Origin: Rubrivivax sp.
Lineage (GTDB): Bacteria; Pseudomonadota; Gammaproteobacteria; Burkholderiales; Burkholderiaceae_C
Direction of reading: 5' to 3'
Assembly: GCA_021300575.1 (NCBI GenBank)
Contig: JAJTDM010000012.1
Coordinates: 64,311 to 128,310, forward strand
Length of the DNA: 64,000 nt
Under the pieces are notes generated by a model. That model saw nothing but the letters and a program-made list of their open reading frames with translations, ran no database searches and had not been told where the DNA came from. Of the stretch, positions 44,310 to 54,604 are shown in pieces; positions within the stretch are counted from its first letter, which is position 1, and each line of letters opens with the position of its first letter. The position numbers and the translations under genes were made by a program.

Positions 44310-45155
44310 TCACCCCAGCTTCAAGCGCCTGCACAGCTCCAGCGTGAGCTCGCTCTGGTTCATGGTGTAGAAGTGGATGCCGGGTGCGCCGCCTGAAATG
44401 AGGCGCTCGCACAACTGGGTCACCACGTCCAGGCCGAAGGCGCGGATGGAGGCAGCGTCGTCGTGGAAGCCCTCCATCTTCAGCGTCACCCAGCGCGGGA
44501 TCTCGATGCCGTCGCGCGCGGCGAACTGCGCAATGCGGCCGAAATTGTGGAAGGGCATGATGCCCGGCACCACCGGCACCTCGGCGCCCAGGCGCTGCGT
44601 CTCCTCCACGAAATGGAAGTAGGCGTCGGGGTTGAAGAAGAACTGCGTGATGGCGGCACTGGCGCCGGCCTTGACCTTGTGCACATAGTGCTGCAGGTCG
44701 CGCGCGGCGTAGCGCTGCTGCGGGTGGTATTCGGGGTAGGCCGCCACCTCGATGTGCCAGTCGGGGCCCTGGGTTTCGCGGATGAAGGAGACGAGTTCCG
44801 AGGCGTAGCGGAACTCGCCGGCCGTGGCCGTGCCGCTGGGCAGATCGCCGCGCAGGGCGACGAGGCGGCGGATGCCTTGTGTGCGGTAGGTGGCCAGGAT
44901 CTCGGCGATGCCCTCGCGCGTGGAGCCCACGCAGGACAGGTGCGGCGCGGCCTCGAAGCCGGCTGCCGCGATGGCGCTGACGGTGGCCAGGGTCTTGTCG
45001 CGCGTGGCGCCGCCCGCGCCGTAGGTGACGCTGAAGAACTCGGGCTTCACCTCGCCCAGACGCTGCACCACGTCCTTGAGCTTGGCGTCGCCCACGGGCG
45101 TGTTGGGGGGGAAGAACTCGAAGCTGACGGGGGTGGAGTGGTTCATGGGGTGCAT
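44310..45155 (-). CDS. metF: Methylenetetrahydrofolate reductase
   Basis: Reduces 5,10-methylene-THF to 5-methyl-THF with FAD. 281 aa TIM-barrel protein with VSFEFFPPNTPVGD, FFSVTYGAGGATRDKTL, SCVGSTREGIAEIL, LVALRGDLP, ITQFFFNPDAYFHFV and PGIMPFHNF, all expected. ATG 45155 and ATG 45146 are both possible; neither has a clear Shine-Dalgarno. It is functionally linked to ahcY nearby (methyl cycle), but a toxin-antitoxin pair separates them. Confidence 0.95.
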   Translation of the reverse strand: MHPMNHSTPVSFEFFPPNTPVGDAKLKDVVQRLGEVKPEFFSVTYGAGGATRDKTLATVSAIAAAGFEAAPHLSCVGSTREGIAEILATYRTQGIRRLVALRGDLPSGTATAGEFRYASELVSFIRETQGPDWHIEVAAYPEYHPQQRYAARDLQHYVHKVKAGASAAITQFFFNPDAYFHFVEETQRLGAEVPVVPGIMPFHNFGRIAQFAARDGIEIPRWVTLKMEGFHDDAASIRAFGLDVVTQLCERLISGGAPGIHFYTMNQSELTLELCRRLKLG

Positions 45156-45181
45156 ACCGCACTTTCAGCGGCGCTCAGGGT

Positions 45182-45628
45182 TCAGGTCGCGTCGCCGAAG
45201 TGCCTTCGTGCGGCCTCGGCCAATCGCTGATCAAAAGTGAAAAGGGGGGCGGCGAGCTGATCGGCCAGCGCCAGGTAGGCCGCGTCGTAGGCGGTCAGCC
45301 CGTAGCGGGCGGCGAAGCCGAGCACGGCCGTGCAGACACCGGCATGCAAGGTGATGCGATGGTCTTCAAACGCCTGCAAACCTGCGCGCGCGATGTCTGG
45401 GGCGACACCCGAGCGGAGCTTGTTGCGCGCCACGTTCGCCATCTCGTAGATCAGCAGGTCCGGTGCCTGGAGCTCCCTGCCCGTGAGCATCGCGGCCGCT
45501 TCGTGCGCGTTGTCCTCGTGCCAGACCTTGGCCGCCAGCACGCTGCAATCCACCACGGCCCATGGCGAAGTCCGCCACCGCGGCGGTGGTTCTGCCGCGT
45601 GCAGACGCCGGGGTTGTGCGGATGCCAT
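45182..45628 (-). CDS. PIN-domain toxin, VapC family
   Basis: 148 aa with PIN residues AVVDCSVLAAKVWHED (first Asp), LLIYEMANVARNKL (Glu), and TAYDAAYLALADQL plus FTFDQRLAEAA (last acidic residues). Putative Mg-dependent RNase. ATG 45628 overlaps the antitoxin stop by 1 nt (TGATG); the frame is open upstream but there overlaps the antitoxin. It differs from the toxin at 14.5 kb in sequence, so the two are not a recent duplication. Confidence 0.85.
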   Translation of the reverse strand: MASAQPRRLHAAEPPPRWRTSPWAVVDCSVLAAKVWHEDNAHEAAAMLTGRELQAPDLLIYEMANVARNKLRSGVAPDIARAGLQAFEDHRITLHAGVCTAVLGFAARYGLTAYDAAYLALADQLAAPLFTFDQRLAEAARRHFGDAT

Positions 45629-45936
45629 CAGCGGCTGTCCCGGTCGGCCCGGATGATGTCCACGGCCCTGGGCGCACTGCGCAATGCAGGATCGTGGAAC
45701 CAATCGCTGGCTTGAAGCTCCTGCCAGACCTGCTCGGGCGTCTTCCAGCCCTGAACCCGCGCCTGGCGCAACGACGGGGCAGGCGGGGCCGAGTCGATGG
45801 GCACGGATTCGAGCGTGGCTTTCTCGAGGATGGCCAACAACTCGCCCTGCAAGGACCGGTGGTTGCGCGCCGCACGTTCGCGCAGGCGCTGTGCCAGCTC
45901 ATCGGGCACGGACTTGATGGAGATGTTGACGGCCAT
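45628..45936 (-). CDS. FitA-like ribbon-helix-helix antitoxin
   Basis: 102 aa. The N-terminus (VNISIKSVPDELAQRLRERA, NHRSLQGELLAILEKA) is a FitA/Arc-type ribbon-helix-helix fold; the C-terminus (TPEQVWQELQASDW) likely binds the toxin. It is the first gene of the pair. ATG 45936 is preferred to 45945. A perfect 10-bp-arm inverted repeat and a TATAAT box lie about 65-100 bp upstream. Confidence 0.85.
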   Translation of the reverse strand: MAVNISIKSVPDELAQRLRERAARNHRSLQGELLAILEKATLESVPIDSAPPAPSLRQARVQGWKTPEQVWQELQASDWFHDPALRSAPRAVDIIRADRDSR

Positions 45937-46000
45937 GAGAGTCACCTTCAGCGGTTTCAGGGCAAAAGCATCGAAATGGACCCGAAATATATCCGCAAAA

Positions 46001-46034
46001 CATCCGAAATGGATCTATTTCGGATGCGATTATA
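46001..46034 (-). promoter_or_regulatory. Promoter and operator of the metF-ahcY toxin-antitoxin pair
   Basis: A consensus -10 TATAAT on the minus strand (46034-46029) is followed at once by a perfect inverted repeat CATCCGAAAT-6nt-ATTTCGGATG (46026-46001), so transcription would start inside the palindrome. Degenerate half-sites (CCGAAATAT, TCGAAATG) continue downstream toward the antitoxin start. This is the expected autorepression layout. The -35 is weak. Confidence 0.6.
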
Positions 46035-46094
46035 CTGATTGCGGCCGGAAAGCGCACAGGCCTGCAAGGCTGCCAGCGCATCGCGGAGGCCTTC

Positions 46095-46129
46095 CAGGCG
46101 AGGGCCGGGCGCAGCCCGGCTCTCGCCTG
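46095..46129 (-). terminator. Strong hairpin just after ahcY
   Basis: 6 bp past the ahcY stop, a 16-bp stem with one mismatch (arms CAGGCGAGAGCCGGGC and GCCCGGCCCTCGCCTG) and a TGC loop. No U-tract follows, so it is hairpin-only or acts in RNA 3' protection. It separates ahcY from the toxin-antitoxin promoter downstream. Confidence 0.6.
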
Positions 46130-46135
46130 CTCCAC

Positions 46136-47575
<1,440 letters not shown>

Positions 47576-47660
47576 GCTCCTGTCAACGTTGAGGAACCCA
47601 CAGCCCGAGCCGGGAAGACGAAGTCAGGAGGCCTGCTTCACTCACCCACGGATCGAACGT

Positions 47661-47752
47661 GCGGGTGAGCGCGGTTGCAAAGGAAGATTCCGAGCCTGGC
47701 TCCCTGCGCCTGAGCCCGGAAGGGGCTGGGCGGGAGTTGCAACGCTCCTCGG
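47661..47752 (-). promoter_or_regulatory. SAH riboswitch upstream of ahcY
   Basis: On the minus strand the leader contains CCGAGGAGCGTTGCAAC, then a variable hairpin, then CCAGGCTCGG, and finally TTGCAACCGCGCTCACC. These are the conserved blocks of the SAH riboswitch: P1 pairs CCGAG with CTCGG, and the GAGCG of the first block pairs with the CGCTC of the last in the pseudoknot. It begins 86 nt upstream of the ahcY ATG. The family activates ahcY when SAH binds. A TAGAAT at 47768-47763 may be the -10, but its distance (21 nt) from a TTGTCA is too long to trust. Confidence 0.9.
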
Positions 47753-47790
47753 AATGCTACGGATTCTATTCGCGACTGCGGCCAGAGCGT

Positions 47791-47796
47791 GACAAT
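47791..47796 (+). promoter_or_regulatory. -10-like hexamer GACAAT, 8 nt before HAD gene
   Basis: GACAAT ends 8 nt before ATG 47805, with no Shine-Dalgarno between. It lies inside the divergent ahcY promoter region. Confidence 0.3.
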
Positions 47797-47804
47797 CCGC
47801 CGCA

Positions 47805-48647
47805 ATGACCCGCCAACCTGCACCGCCACAGGCCCCGCAGCCGGCGCGCCCGCTGCGAGAAGCCCCCTTGCAAGCGCTGCGCAGCCTTCATGGCGTGATG
47901 ACGGACATCGACGACACGCTCACCCGTGACGGGCAGATCGAGCCCACGGCGCTGCAGGCCCTGCACGCCTTGCACGCGGCCGGCTTGCCGGTCATCGCCA
48001 TCACCGGCCGCCCGCTGGGCTGGAGCGAGCCTTTTGCCCGCGAGTGGCCCCTGGCCGCCCTGGTGGCCGAGAACGGCGCCGTGGCGCTGGTGCGCGACGG
48101 GGCCGAAGTGCACACCGAGTATGAGCGGGACGCCGCCACGCGGGCGCACAACGCCCAGCGCTTGCAGGCTGCGGCACGGCGCATCGTGCGCGAAGTGCCT
48201 GGCGCGGTGCTGGCGCGTGACAGCGCCGGCCGTGTGACCGACATCGCCATCGACCACAGCGAATTCACCCACCTTCCGCCGCAGGGCATTGCCACCGTGG
48301 TGGAGGTGATGCGGCAGGAGGGCATGACGGCCACGGTGAGCTCCATCCACATCAACGGCTGGTTTGGCGACCACAGCAAGTGGACGGGTGCGCAGTGGAT
48401 GCTGCGCCGGCTGTTCGGCCGCGACCTGCAGGCGGAACTGGCGCACTGGGTCTATGTGGGCGACTCCACCAACGACCAGGTGATGTTCGAGCGCTTTCCC
48501 ATCAGCGTGGGCGTGTCCAATCTCAGGCGCTTTGCCGACGAACTGGTGCATTGGCCGGCGTGGATCACGCAGGGCGAGCGTGGCCAGGGATTTGCGGAGT
48601 TGGCGCAGGCGCTGCTCGACGCCCGGCGGGCGACTGCTGTGGGCTGA
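47805..48647 (+). CDS. HAD-IIB family hydrolase
   Basis: 280 aa Cof/sugar-phosphatase-like HAD protein. Motif I is GVMTDIDDTLTRDG (about 30-43), motif II AITGRPLG, and motif III/IV VYVGDSTNDQVMF near the C-terminus; the C2-type cap lies between. HAD-IIB members dephosphorylate sugar phosphates or related small molecules; the substrate is unknown. The N-terminus has about 25 extra Pro/Ala/Gln residues. Divergent from ahcY; a YbfB-type MFS gene follows by 23 bp. Confidence 0.85.
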   Translation: MTRQPAPPQAPQPARPLREAPLQALRSLHGVMTDIDDTLTRDGQIEPTALQALHALHAAGLPVIAITGRPLGWSEPFAREWPLAALVAENGAVALVRDGAEVHTEYERDAATRAHNAQRLQAAARRIVREVPGAVLARDSAGRVTDIAIDHSEFTHLPPQGIATVVEVMRQEGMTATVSSIHINGWFGDHSKWTGAQWMLRRLFGRDLQAELAHWVYVGDSTNDQVMFERFPISVGVSNLRRFADELVHWPAWITQGERGQGFAELAQALLDARRATAVG

Positions 48648-48670
48648 GGCATCAGTCACCGACGTCGTCA

Positions 48671-49912
48671 ATGAGCCGTACCACCCCAGCCCCCCGCCCA
48701 CCCGCGGTAACAGGCCCCGACAAGGGCCCAGGCGGCGAGCTGGCCATCGCCGCCGCGCTGGCTCTGGCGGCCGCGGTGTCGCTGGGGCTGGCGCGCTTTT
48801 CCTATGCGCTGCTGCTGCCGCCCATGCGCGCCGACCTGGGCTGGAGTTACTTCACGGCTGGGGCGATGAACACCGTCAACGCCGCGGGCTACCTGCTGGG
48901 GGCGCTGCTGGCACCGCGCCTGCTGCGGCGCTTCGATGCACGGCACTTCATGCTGGCCGGCGGCGTGGCCGCCGCCGTGCTGCTGGCCTTGCACGCGGTC
49001 ACGCGCCATGACGCGGTGCTTTACCTGCTGCGCCTGGGCTGTGGCATGGCCAGCGCGGCCAGCTTCGTGGGGGGTGGCCTGCTGGCGGCCCGGCTGGCGC
49101 AGCGCGCGCCGCAGCGCTCAGGCCTGCTGCTGGGCGTGTACTACGGCGGCGTGGGCCTGGGCATCGTGGCCTCGGCCCTGGGGGTGCCCCCGTTGCTGGA
49201 GTCGGCCGGCCTGGGCTGGCCCGTGGCCTGGGTCGTACTGGGTGCGCTGGCGCTGCTGCTGACGGTGGGCACGGCCGCAGGCACGGGTTCGCTGGCCGCA
49301 CCGCCCGCACCGGGAGCCCCGCGCGCACCTTTCAGCTGGCGGCCGTTCGCCTTCGGCCTGGCCGGCTACGGCATGTTCGGCATTGGCTACATCGGCTACA
49401 TGACCTTCATCATCACCCTGCTGCGTGAGCAGGGCCTGGGTGCGGGCACCGTGGTGGCCTTCTACGTGCTGCTGGGCCTGGGCGTCATCGCCTCGTCCTG
49501 GCTGTGGGCCGGGCTGCTGCAACGCCACCGCAGCGGGCTGCCGCTGTCGCTGCTCAACGGATTGCTGGCACTGGCCACCGCCCTGCCGCTGGTGGGCGGC
49601 TCGACCGGCGCCGGGGTGGCCGTGGCCTTCGTCTCCGCCCTGTTGTTCGGCGGCGTGTTCCTGTCGGTCGTGGCCTCCACCACCGCACTGGTGCGCCACA
49701 ACCTGCCGCCAGCTGTCTGGCCTTCAGGCATCGCCGCGTTCACCATCGTCTTCGCCTTCGGCCAGATCGTCGGGCCCAGCGTGGTGGGCTGGATTGCCGA
49801 CGGCCCGGGCGGCCTGGCCCGAGGCTTCGCCTTCAGCGCCGCGGCGCTGGCCCTGGGCTCGGCGCTGGCAGCCTTTCAGCGGCCGGTACGGAGTGGCGCA
49901 GGCGAGGCGTGA
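48671..49912 (+). CDS. YbfB/YjiJ family MFS transporter
   Basis: 413 aa, 12 hydrophobic segments. LGLARFSYALLLPPMRADLG and the following TAGAMNTVNAAGYLLGALLA are the YbfB/YjiJ signature. Substrate unknown. The frame is open further upstream in the HAD gene, but ATG 48671 starts just before the first helix. The next gene, a paralogue, begins about 65 bp further on, so the two probably arose by duplication. Confidence 0.87.
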   Translation: MSRTTPAPRPPAVTGPDKGPGGELAIAAALALAAAVSLGLARFSYALLLPPMRADLGWSYFTAGAMNTVNAAGYLLGALLAPRLLRRFDARHFMLAGGVAAAVLLALHAVTRHDAVLYLLRLGCGMASAASFVGGGLLAARLAQRAPQRSGLLLGVYYGGVGLGIVASALGVPPLLESAGLGWPVAWVVLGALALLLTVGTAAGTGSLAAPPAPGAPRAPFSWRPFAFGLAGYGMFGIGYIGYMTFIITLLREQGLGAGTVVAFYVLLGLGVIASSWLWAGLLQRHRSGLPLSLLNGLLALATALPLVGGSTGAGVAVAFVSALLFGGVFLSVVASTTALVRHNLPPAVWPSGIAAFTIVFAFGQIVGPSVVGWIADGPGGLARGFAFSAAALALGSALAAFQRPVRSGAGEA

Positions 49913-49965
49913 CACCCTTGCGGTCCACGCCGCTACGCCATGCGCAGTGGGTGCCGGGCGGCGCC

Positions 49966-49971
49966 GACAAT
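49966..49971 (+). promoter_or_regulatory. -10-like hexamer GACAAT, 6 nt before second MFS gene
   Basis: GACAAT ends 6 nt before GTG 49978. This spacing was used to prefer that GTG over GTG 49909 or 49951. No Shine-Dalgarno nearby. Confidence 0.3.
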
Positions 49972-49977
49972 CCATGC

Positions 49978-51231
49978 GTGCAGGCCGACCCCGTCCACGC
50001 CCCCCGCCCCCTTGTCGTGGCCTTGGCCGGGCTTCTTGCGCTGGCCATCGCCATGGGCATTGGCCGCTTCGCCTTCACACCGCTGCTGCCCCTGATGCTG
50101 CACGACGGTCTGCTGGACCTGCCCGAGGCCAGCTGGCTGGCCTCGGCCAACTACCTGGGGTATTGGCTGGGTGCGATGGGCTGCGCCCTGCAGCCGGTGC
50201 TCTGGCGCCGCTGGGGCCGCCCGGCGCTGGAGCCCACCGTCATGGTGCGCTTTGGTCTGGCGGCCACGGTGCTGCTGACGCTGGGCATGGCCCTGCCCTG
50301 GCCGGCGGCGTGGGGACTGTGGCGCGGTCTCGCGGGCGTGGCCAGCGCTCTGGTCTTCGTGTACGTCTCGGGCTGGTGCCTGGCGCGGCTGAGCGAGCTG
50401 GGCGCGCCCGCGCTGGCCGGCGTCATCTTCGTCGGCCCCGGCCTGGGTATTGCGGTCAGCGGCTTCGCCGTGACGGCGATGGTGACGCTGGACCTGCGCG
50501 CTGCGGCGGGCTGGGTCTGTTTCGCGCTGCTGGCCCTGGCCTTGACCCTGCTGGCATGGCCGCGGCTGCAGGGTGCCGTGAAGGCCCCGGCCGGCGCAGC
50601 CCCGGACGACAGCCCCCCGCCCCGCGGCGTCATTGCCGCCCTCACGCTGGCCTACGGCCTGGCCGGCTTTGGCTACATCATCACCGCCACCTTCCTGCCC
50701 GTGATCGCGCGGCAGGCCCTGCCGGACTCGGTCTGGCTGGACCTGTTCTGGCCCCTCTTCGGCATCAGCGTGGCGGTCGGGGCGCTGATCACCGTGCGCA
50801 TGCCGGCGCACTGGAACCGGCTGCACCTGCTGATGGCCTGCCATGCCCTGCAGGCCCTGGGGGTGATGCTGGGTCTGTGGTGGCCCGCGCTGGCCGGCTT
50901 TGCCATCGGCAGCGTACTGCTGGGCCTGCCGTTCACGGCCATCACCCTGTTCGCCATGCAGGAAGCCCGGCGGCTACGGCCGCGCAACGCGTCGGCGCTC
51001 ATCGGTCTGCTCACGGCCGGCTACGGCCTGGGGCAGATCCTGGGGCCGGCGCTGGTGGCCTGGGTGCTGCCGCGCACCGCAAGCGTGGCCCAAGGCTTTG
51101 AATGGTCGCTGCAGGCGGCAGCCGCAGGGTTGGTGCTGGGTCTGATGATCTATGCCGGGCTGGCGTGGTGCGCACCCGTGTGCTCCTCCGGCAAGCCCAC
51201 CAGGACAAACCAGGAAGGACACCTCCCATGA
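49978..51231 (+). CDS. YbfB/YjiJ family MFS transporter, second copy
   Basis: 417 aa, 12 hydrophobic segments, starting just before [20 protein letters not shown], the family's first-helix signature. Clearly diverged from the upstream paralogue. The start is uncertain: GTG 49978 (with hexamer) or GTG 49909, which overlaps the previous stop. The end overlaps the CoA-transferase start by ATGA, and its hydrophilic tail ([16 protein letters not shown]) is encoded by the next gene's upstream region. Confidence 0.85.
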   Translation: MQADPVHAPRPLVVALAGLLALAIAMGIGRFAFTPLLPLMLHDGLLDLPEASWLASANYLGYWLGAMGCALQPVLWRRWGRPALEPTVMVRFGLAATVLLTLGMALPWPAAWGLWRGLAGVASALVFVYVSGWCLARLSELGAPALAGVIFVGPGLGIAVSGFAVTAMVTLDLRAAAGWVCFALLALALTLLAWPRLQGAVKAPAGAAPDDSPPPRGVIAALTLAYGLAGFGYIITATFLPVIARQALPDSVWLDLFWPLFGISVAVGALITVRMPAHWNRLHLLMACHALQALGVMLGLWWPALAGFAIGSVLLGLPFTAITLFAMQEARRLRPRNASALIGLLTAGYGLGQILGPALVAWVLPRTASVAQGFEWSLQAAAAGLVLGLMIYAGLAWCAPVCSSGKPTRTNQEGHLP

Positions 51232-52460
51232 GCACGCCCACGCCATCCCAGGACCTGCCCCTTGCCGGGGTGCGCGTGGTGGAGTTCACGCACATGGTGA
51301 TGGGGCCCACCTGCGGCATGGTCCTGGCGGATCTGGGCGCCGAGGTGGTCAAGGTCGAGCCCCTGGAGGGAGACGCCACACGGCGGCTGCTGGGCTCGGG
51401 CGCCGGCTTCTTCAGCCTGTTCAATCGCAACAAGCGCAGCCTGGCGGTGGACGTGAAGAGCCCGCGTGGGCGCGAGATCGTGCTGCGCCTGGCCGCAGGC
51501 GCGGATGTCTTCAGCGAGAACTTCAAGGCCGGCACCTTGCAGCGCATGGGCCTGGACTACGAGGCGCTGTCGCGGCTGAACCCGCGGCTGGTGTACGTGT
51601 CGCTCAAAGGCTTTCTGCCCGGCCCCTACGAGCACCGCACCGCGCTGGACGAGGTGGTGCAGATGATGGGCGGCCTGGCCTACATGACGGGCCCGGAAGG
51701 CCGCCCGTTGCGGGCCGGCACGAGCGTGAACGACATCATGGGCGGCATGTTCGGCGCCATTGGTGCGATGGCCGCGCTGGCCCAGCGCGAACGCACGGGC
51801 CGCGGCCAGCAGGTGCAAAGCGCGCTGTTCGAGAACAACGTGCTCCTGGTGGCGCAGCACATGATGCAGTACGCCGTCACGGGCAAGCCGGCGGCGCCCA
51901 TGCCCAGCCGCATCAGCGCCTGGGCGCTGTACGACGTGTTCACCGTGCAAGCGGGCGAGCAGATCTTCCTGGCGGCGGTGAGCGACACGCAGTGGGCCTT
52001 GCTGTGCGACGAGTTCGGCTGGACCGCCTGGAAGGCGGATCCGCAGCTGGCCAGCAACAACCTGCGCGTCCAGGCGCGCGCCTGGCTGCTGCCCCAACTG
52101 CGCGAACGCTTCGGCGCCTTCAGCGCCCGCGAGCTGGCGGCCCGGTTCGAGAAGAACGGCCTGCCCTATGCGCCCATCACCCGGCCGGAAGACTTGTTCG
52201 ACGACCCCCATCTGGGCAGCACCGGCGGCCTGGCCCCCGTGACGCTGCCCGCCGACGCCAGCAGCGCGGGGCACGAGGTGACCACCCGTACCGCACTGCT
52301 GCCCATCACGATGGACGGGCAGCGGCTGCCGCTGCGAGCGCCGCCCCCCGGCGTGGGGGAACACACGCAGGAACTGCTGACGGAACTGGGCTACGGCCAG
52401 GACGACATCGCCGCCCTGGTGCGGGACGGCGTGGTGCGCGGGCGGCCAACTTCCGGGTAA
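51228..52460 (+). CDS. CaiB/BaiF family (class III) CoA-transferase
   Basis: 410 aa. [20 protein letters not shown] at the N-terminus, [34 protein letters not shown], and [19 protein letters not shown] match class III CoA-transferases; the catalytic Asp sits in [12 protein letters not shown]. These shuttle CoA between organic acids. The acceptor is unknown. ATG 51228 with AAGGA upstream overlaps the MFS stop, implying coupling of a transporter and an acyl-CoA activator. Confidence 0.9.
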   Translation: MSTPTPSQDLPLAGVRVVEFTHMVMGPTCGMVLADLGAEVVKVEPLEGDATRRLLGSGAGFFSLFNRNKRSLAVDVKSPRGREIVLRLAAGADVFSENFKAGTLQRMGLDYEALSRLNPRLVYVSLKGFLPGPYEHRTALDEVVQMMGGLAYMTGPEGRPLRAGTSVNDIMGGMFGAIGAMAALAQRERTGRGQQVQSALFENNVLLVAQHMMQYAVTGKPAAPMPSRISAWALYDVFTVQAGEQIFLAAVSDTQWALLCDEFGWTAWKADPQLASNNLRVQARAWLLPQLRERFGAFSARELAARFEKNGLPYAPITRPEDLFDDPHLGSTGGLAPVTLPADASSAGHEVTTRTALLPITMDGQRLPLRAPPPGVGEHTQELLTELGYGQDDIAALVRDGVVRGRPTSG

Positions 52461-52519
52461 GTGTCGGGCCGCGTGGCGGCGAATCCGAAGAAGAAGAACC
52501 TCGGGATCGGAAAGGTGAG

Positions 52520-54595
52520 TCAGGTCGCCACGCCGGCAGCCGCCGCTGCGCCCACCAGCTTGGACAACGCCTCCAGCCCGATCGGCGGCCTCGTCAGCCA
52601 CGGCAGTGCATACAGGCGCCGGGCAAGGCCTGCAGCGATGCGCTCGATCTGCTTGCGTTCACCCGCCAGCCGGGCCTGCAGCAAAGCATCGTGCGTGCCA
52701 GCCGCCAGCAGGCTCTGGTTGAGCACCCAGGCATAGGGCTCGATGTGGGCACGCCGCAGGTCGTCCTGCAGCGCGGCCGCCTGGGAGACCGGCGTCACCT
52801 CGGGCAGTGTCACCAGGATGATCTTCGTGTACGCGCCGTCCTGCAGCCGCATCAGCGGCGTGACGATGCGCGCAGCGCCAGGGCCTTCGAACTCGCGGGT
52901 CATATGCCGGTGGTATGCACCGGTGGCGTCCATCAGCAGCATCGAGTGCCCGGTGGGTGCGGTGTCCAGCACGACGAAGGCGCTGCGGCCTTCGCTGACG
53001 ATGCGCGAGAACGCATGGAACACCGCCACCTCCTCGGTGCAGGGCGACTGCAGGTCCTCCAGCAGCAGTGCTTGCTCCTGCGCGTCCAGCCGGGGGGCCT
53101 TGGCCGCCATGATCTTGTCGATGTAGCGCTGCGTCTCGACCTTCGGGTCGATGCGGCTGACCTTCAAGCCCGGCAGGTCGCCCTCCAGCGTGCCGGCCAG
53201 GTGCGCCGCAGGATCGGTGGTGCTCAGGTGCACGGTGTGGCCCCGCTGCACCAGGCCGATCGCCAGGGCTGCGGCGATGGTGGTCTTGCCCACGCCGCCC
53301 TTGCCCATCACCATGATCAGGCCGTGCCCGGCCGCGGCCAGGTCATCGGCCAGCTGCGCCAGGCCGGGAAGCGGGTCACCGGGCGTTGCGGGGGGCGCCG
53401 TCTGGAGGGCCAGGGGCGCGGGGCCGGGGGCCAGCAGGGCGCGCAGCGCAGGCAGGCCCACCGTGTCGAACGGGCGCAGCGGCACCTGGTCCTGCGGCAG
53501 CTCGCGCAGGGGCGTGGGCATGTCCTGGAGCGCTTGCTGACCCCGGTCTTCGAGGGCGCAGGCGACGGCATCGCTGCGGTCGCTGGCGCGGAAGACGCCG
53601 TTGACGGCCAGGCGCTGGTTGTCCAGACCCAGTTCGCGCAACTCGGCCGAAGTGCGCGCCGCCTCTGCAATGGCACCGCGGTCGGGCCGCGTCACCAGCA
53701 CCACGGTCGTCTGCGCCGCGTCGCCCAGGGCATCAAGCGCGGCCTTGAACCGCGCCTCCTGCATCTTCAGGCCCGAATGGGGCCCGAGACACGAGGCACC
53801 GCGGTCGTTGCCGTTCAGGAAGCCCGTCCACGCCTGGGGCAGGCTGAGCAGGCGCAAGGTGTGGCCGGTGGGCGCCGTGTCGAAGACGATGTGGTCCCAG
53901 GACGCGGCGCCTTCGGCCAGCAGGGCCGAGAACTCGTCGAAGGAGGCGATCTCGGTGGTGCAGGCGCCCGACAGTTGCTCACGCACCGTCGACAGCTCCT
54001 CCGCCGTGGCGCTCGCCTCCATCTGCGCCAGCACCCGCAGGCGGTAGGCCTGCGCGGCGTTGTCGGGGTCGATGTTGAGCACCGACAGGCCGGGCGCGCC
54101 CGGGACTGCAACGGGCGTGTTGCGCAACTCGATGCCGAGCATCTCGTCCAGGTTGGACGCCGCATCGGTGCTCACCAGCAGCACCCGCTTGCCGGCATCG
54201 GCCAGCGTCAACGCCGCAGCGCTTGACAGCGAGGTCTTGCCCACCCCGCCTTTGCCGGTGAAGAAGAGAAACCGCGTCGGATGGTTCAGGAACCCGACTC
54301 CCGCGGGCTCGAACCAGGTGCGCACGGTTTCATGCGACGGAATGCCGCCACTGTGGACCACCCGGTCCGCGATGACCACGGCCGGTGTGGCGCGGACCCC
54401 GTAGGCCTGGATCTCGTCGGGCCTCTCGACCTTGATCATCTCGACCGCGATGCCCGCATCGCGGGCGGTGCGCTCGATGAGGCCGGCCGTGCTGCGGCAC
54501 TTGCTACAGCCCGAACCCAGCACCTTGACTTTCACGCGGATGGACACCCGTCTCAGTGTGCACTGCGGGAAGAGCACCGTATTGATGCTGATCAC
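52520..54595 (-). CDS. arsA: ArsA ATPase with fused N-terminal thioredoxin-like domain
   Basis: 691 aa. Residues about 20-95 form a small thioredoxin-like domain with VLGSGCSKC (C30, C33), like the redox-active disulfide protein 2 family. Then come two ArsA ATPase halves, with P-loops FTGKGGVGKTS (about 113) and VMGKGGVGKTT (about 430). The ArsA metalloid cysteines appear conserved: SGACTTEIASFDEF, GASCLGPHSGLK and SPCTEEVAVFHAF. ArsA powers As(III)/Sb(III) export with ArsB. No arsB, arsD, arsC or arsR lies nearby. The fused domain may stand in for the ArsD metallochaperone (inference). Start uncertain: ATG 54595 or GTG 54547. Confidence 0.88.
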   Translation of the reverse strand: MISINTVLFPQCTLRRVSIRVKVKVLGSGCSKCRSTAGLIERTARDAGIAVEMIKVERPDEIQAYGVRATPAVVIADRVVHSGGIPSHETVRTWFEPAGVGFLNHPTRFLFFTGKGGVGKTSLSSAAALTLADAGKRVLLVSTDAASNLDEMLGIELRNTPVAVPGAPGLSVLNIDPDNAAQAYRLRVLAQMEASATAEELSTVREQLSGACTTEIASFDEFSALLAEGAASWDHIVFDTAPTGHTLRLLSLPQAWTGFLNGNDRGASCLGPHSGLKMQEARFKAALDALGDAAQTTVVLVTRPDRGAIAEAARTSAELRELGLDNQRLAVNGVFRASDRSDAVACALEDRGQQALQDMPTPLRELPQDQVPLRPFDTVGLPALRALLAPGPAPLALQTAPPATPGDPLPGLAQLADDLAAAGHGLIMVMGKGGVGKTTIAAALAIGLVQRGHTVHLSTTDPAAHLAGTLEGDLPGLKVSRIDPKVETQRYIDKIMAAKAPRLDAQEQALLLEDLQSPCTEEVAVFHAFSRIVSEGRSAFVVLDTAPTGHSMLLMDATGAYHRHMTREFEGPGAARIVTPLMRLQDGAYTKIILVTLPEVTPVSQAAALQDDLRRAHIEPYAWVLNQSLLAAGTHDALLQARLAGERKQIERIAAGLARRLYALPWLTRPPIGLEALSKLVGAAAAAGVAT

Positions 54596-54604
54596 ACACC
54601 GGTG

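Noticed and set aside
51152..54226. 1024-aa open frame on the + strand
   Set aside because: It is a shifted-frame and antisense shadow of the CoA-transferase and arsA; the translation is Arg/Ala/Gly/Gln-rich without domains, as expected in high-GC DNA.
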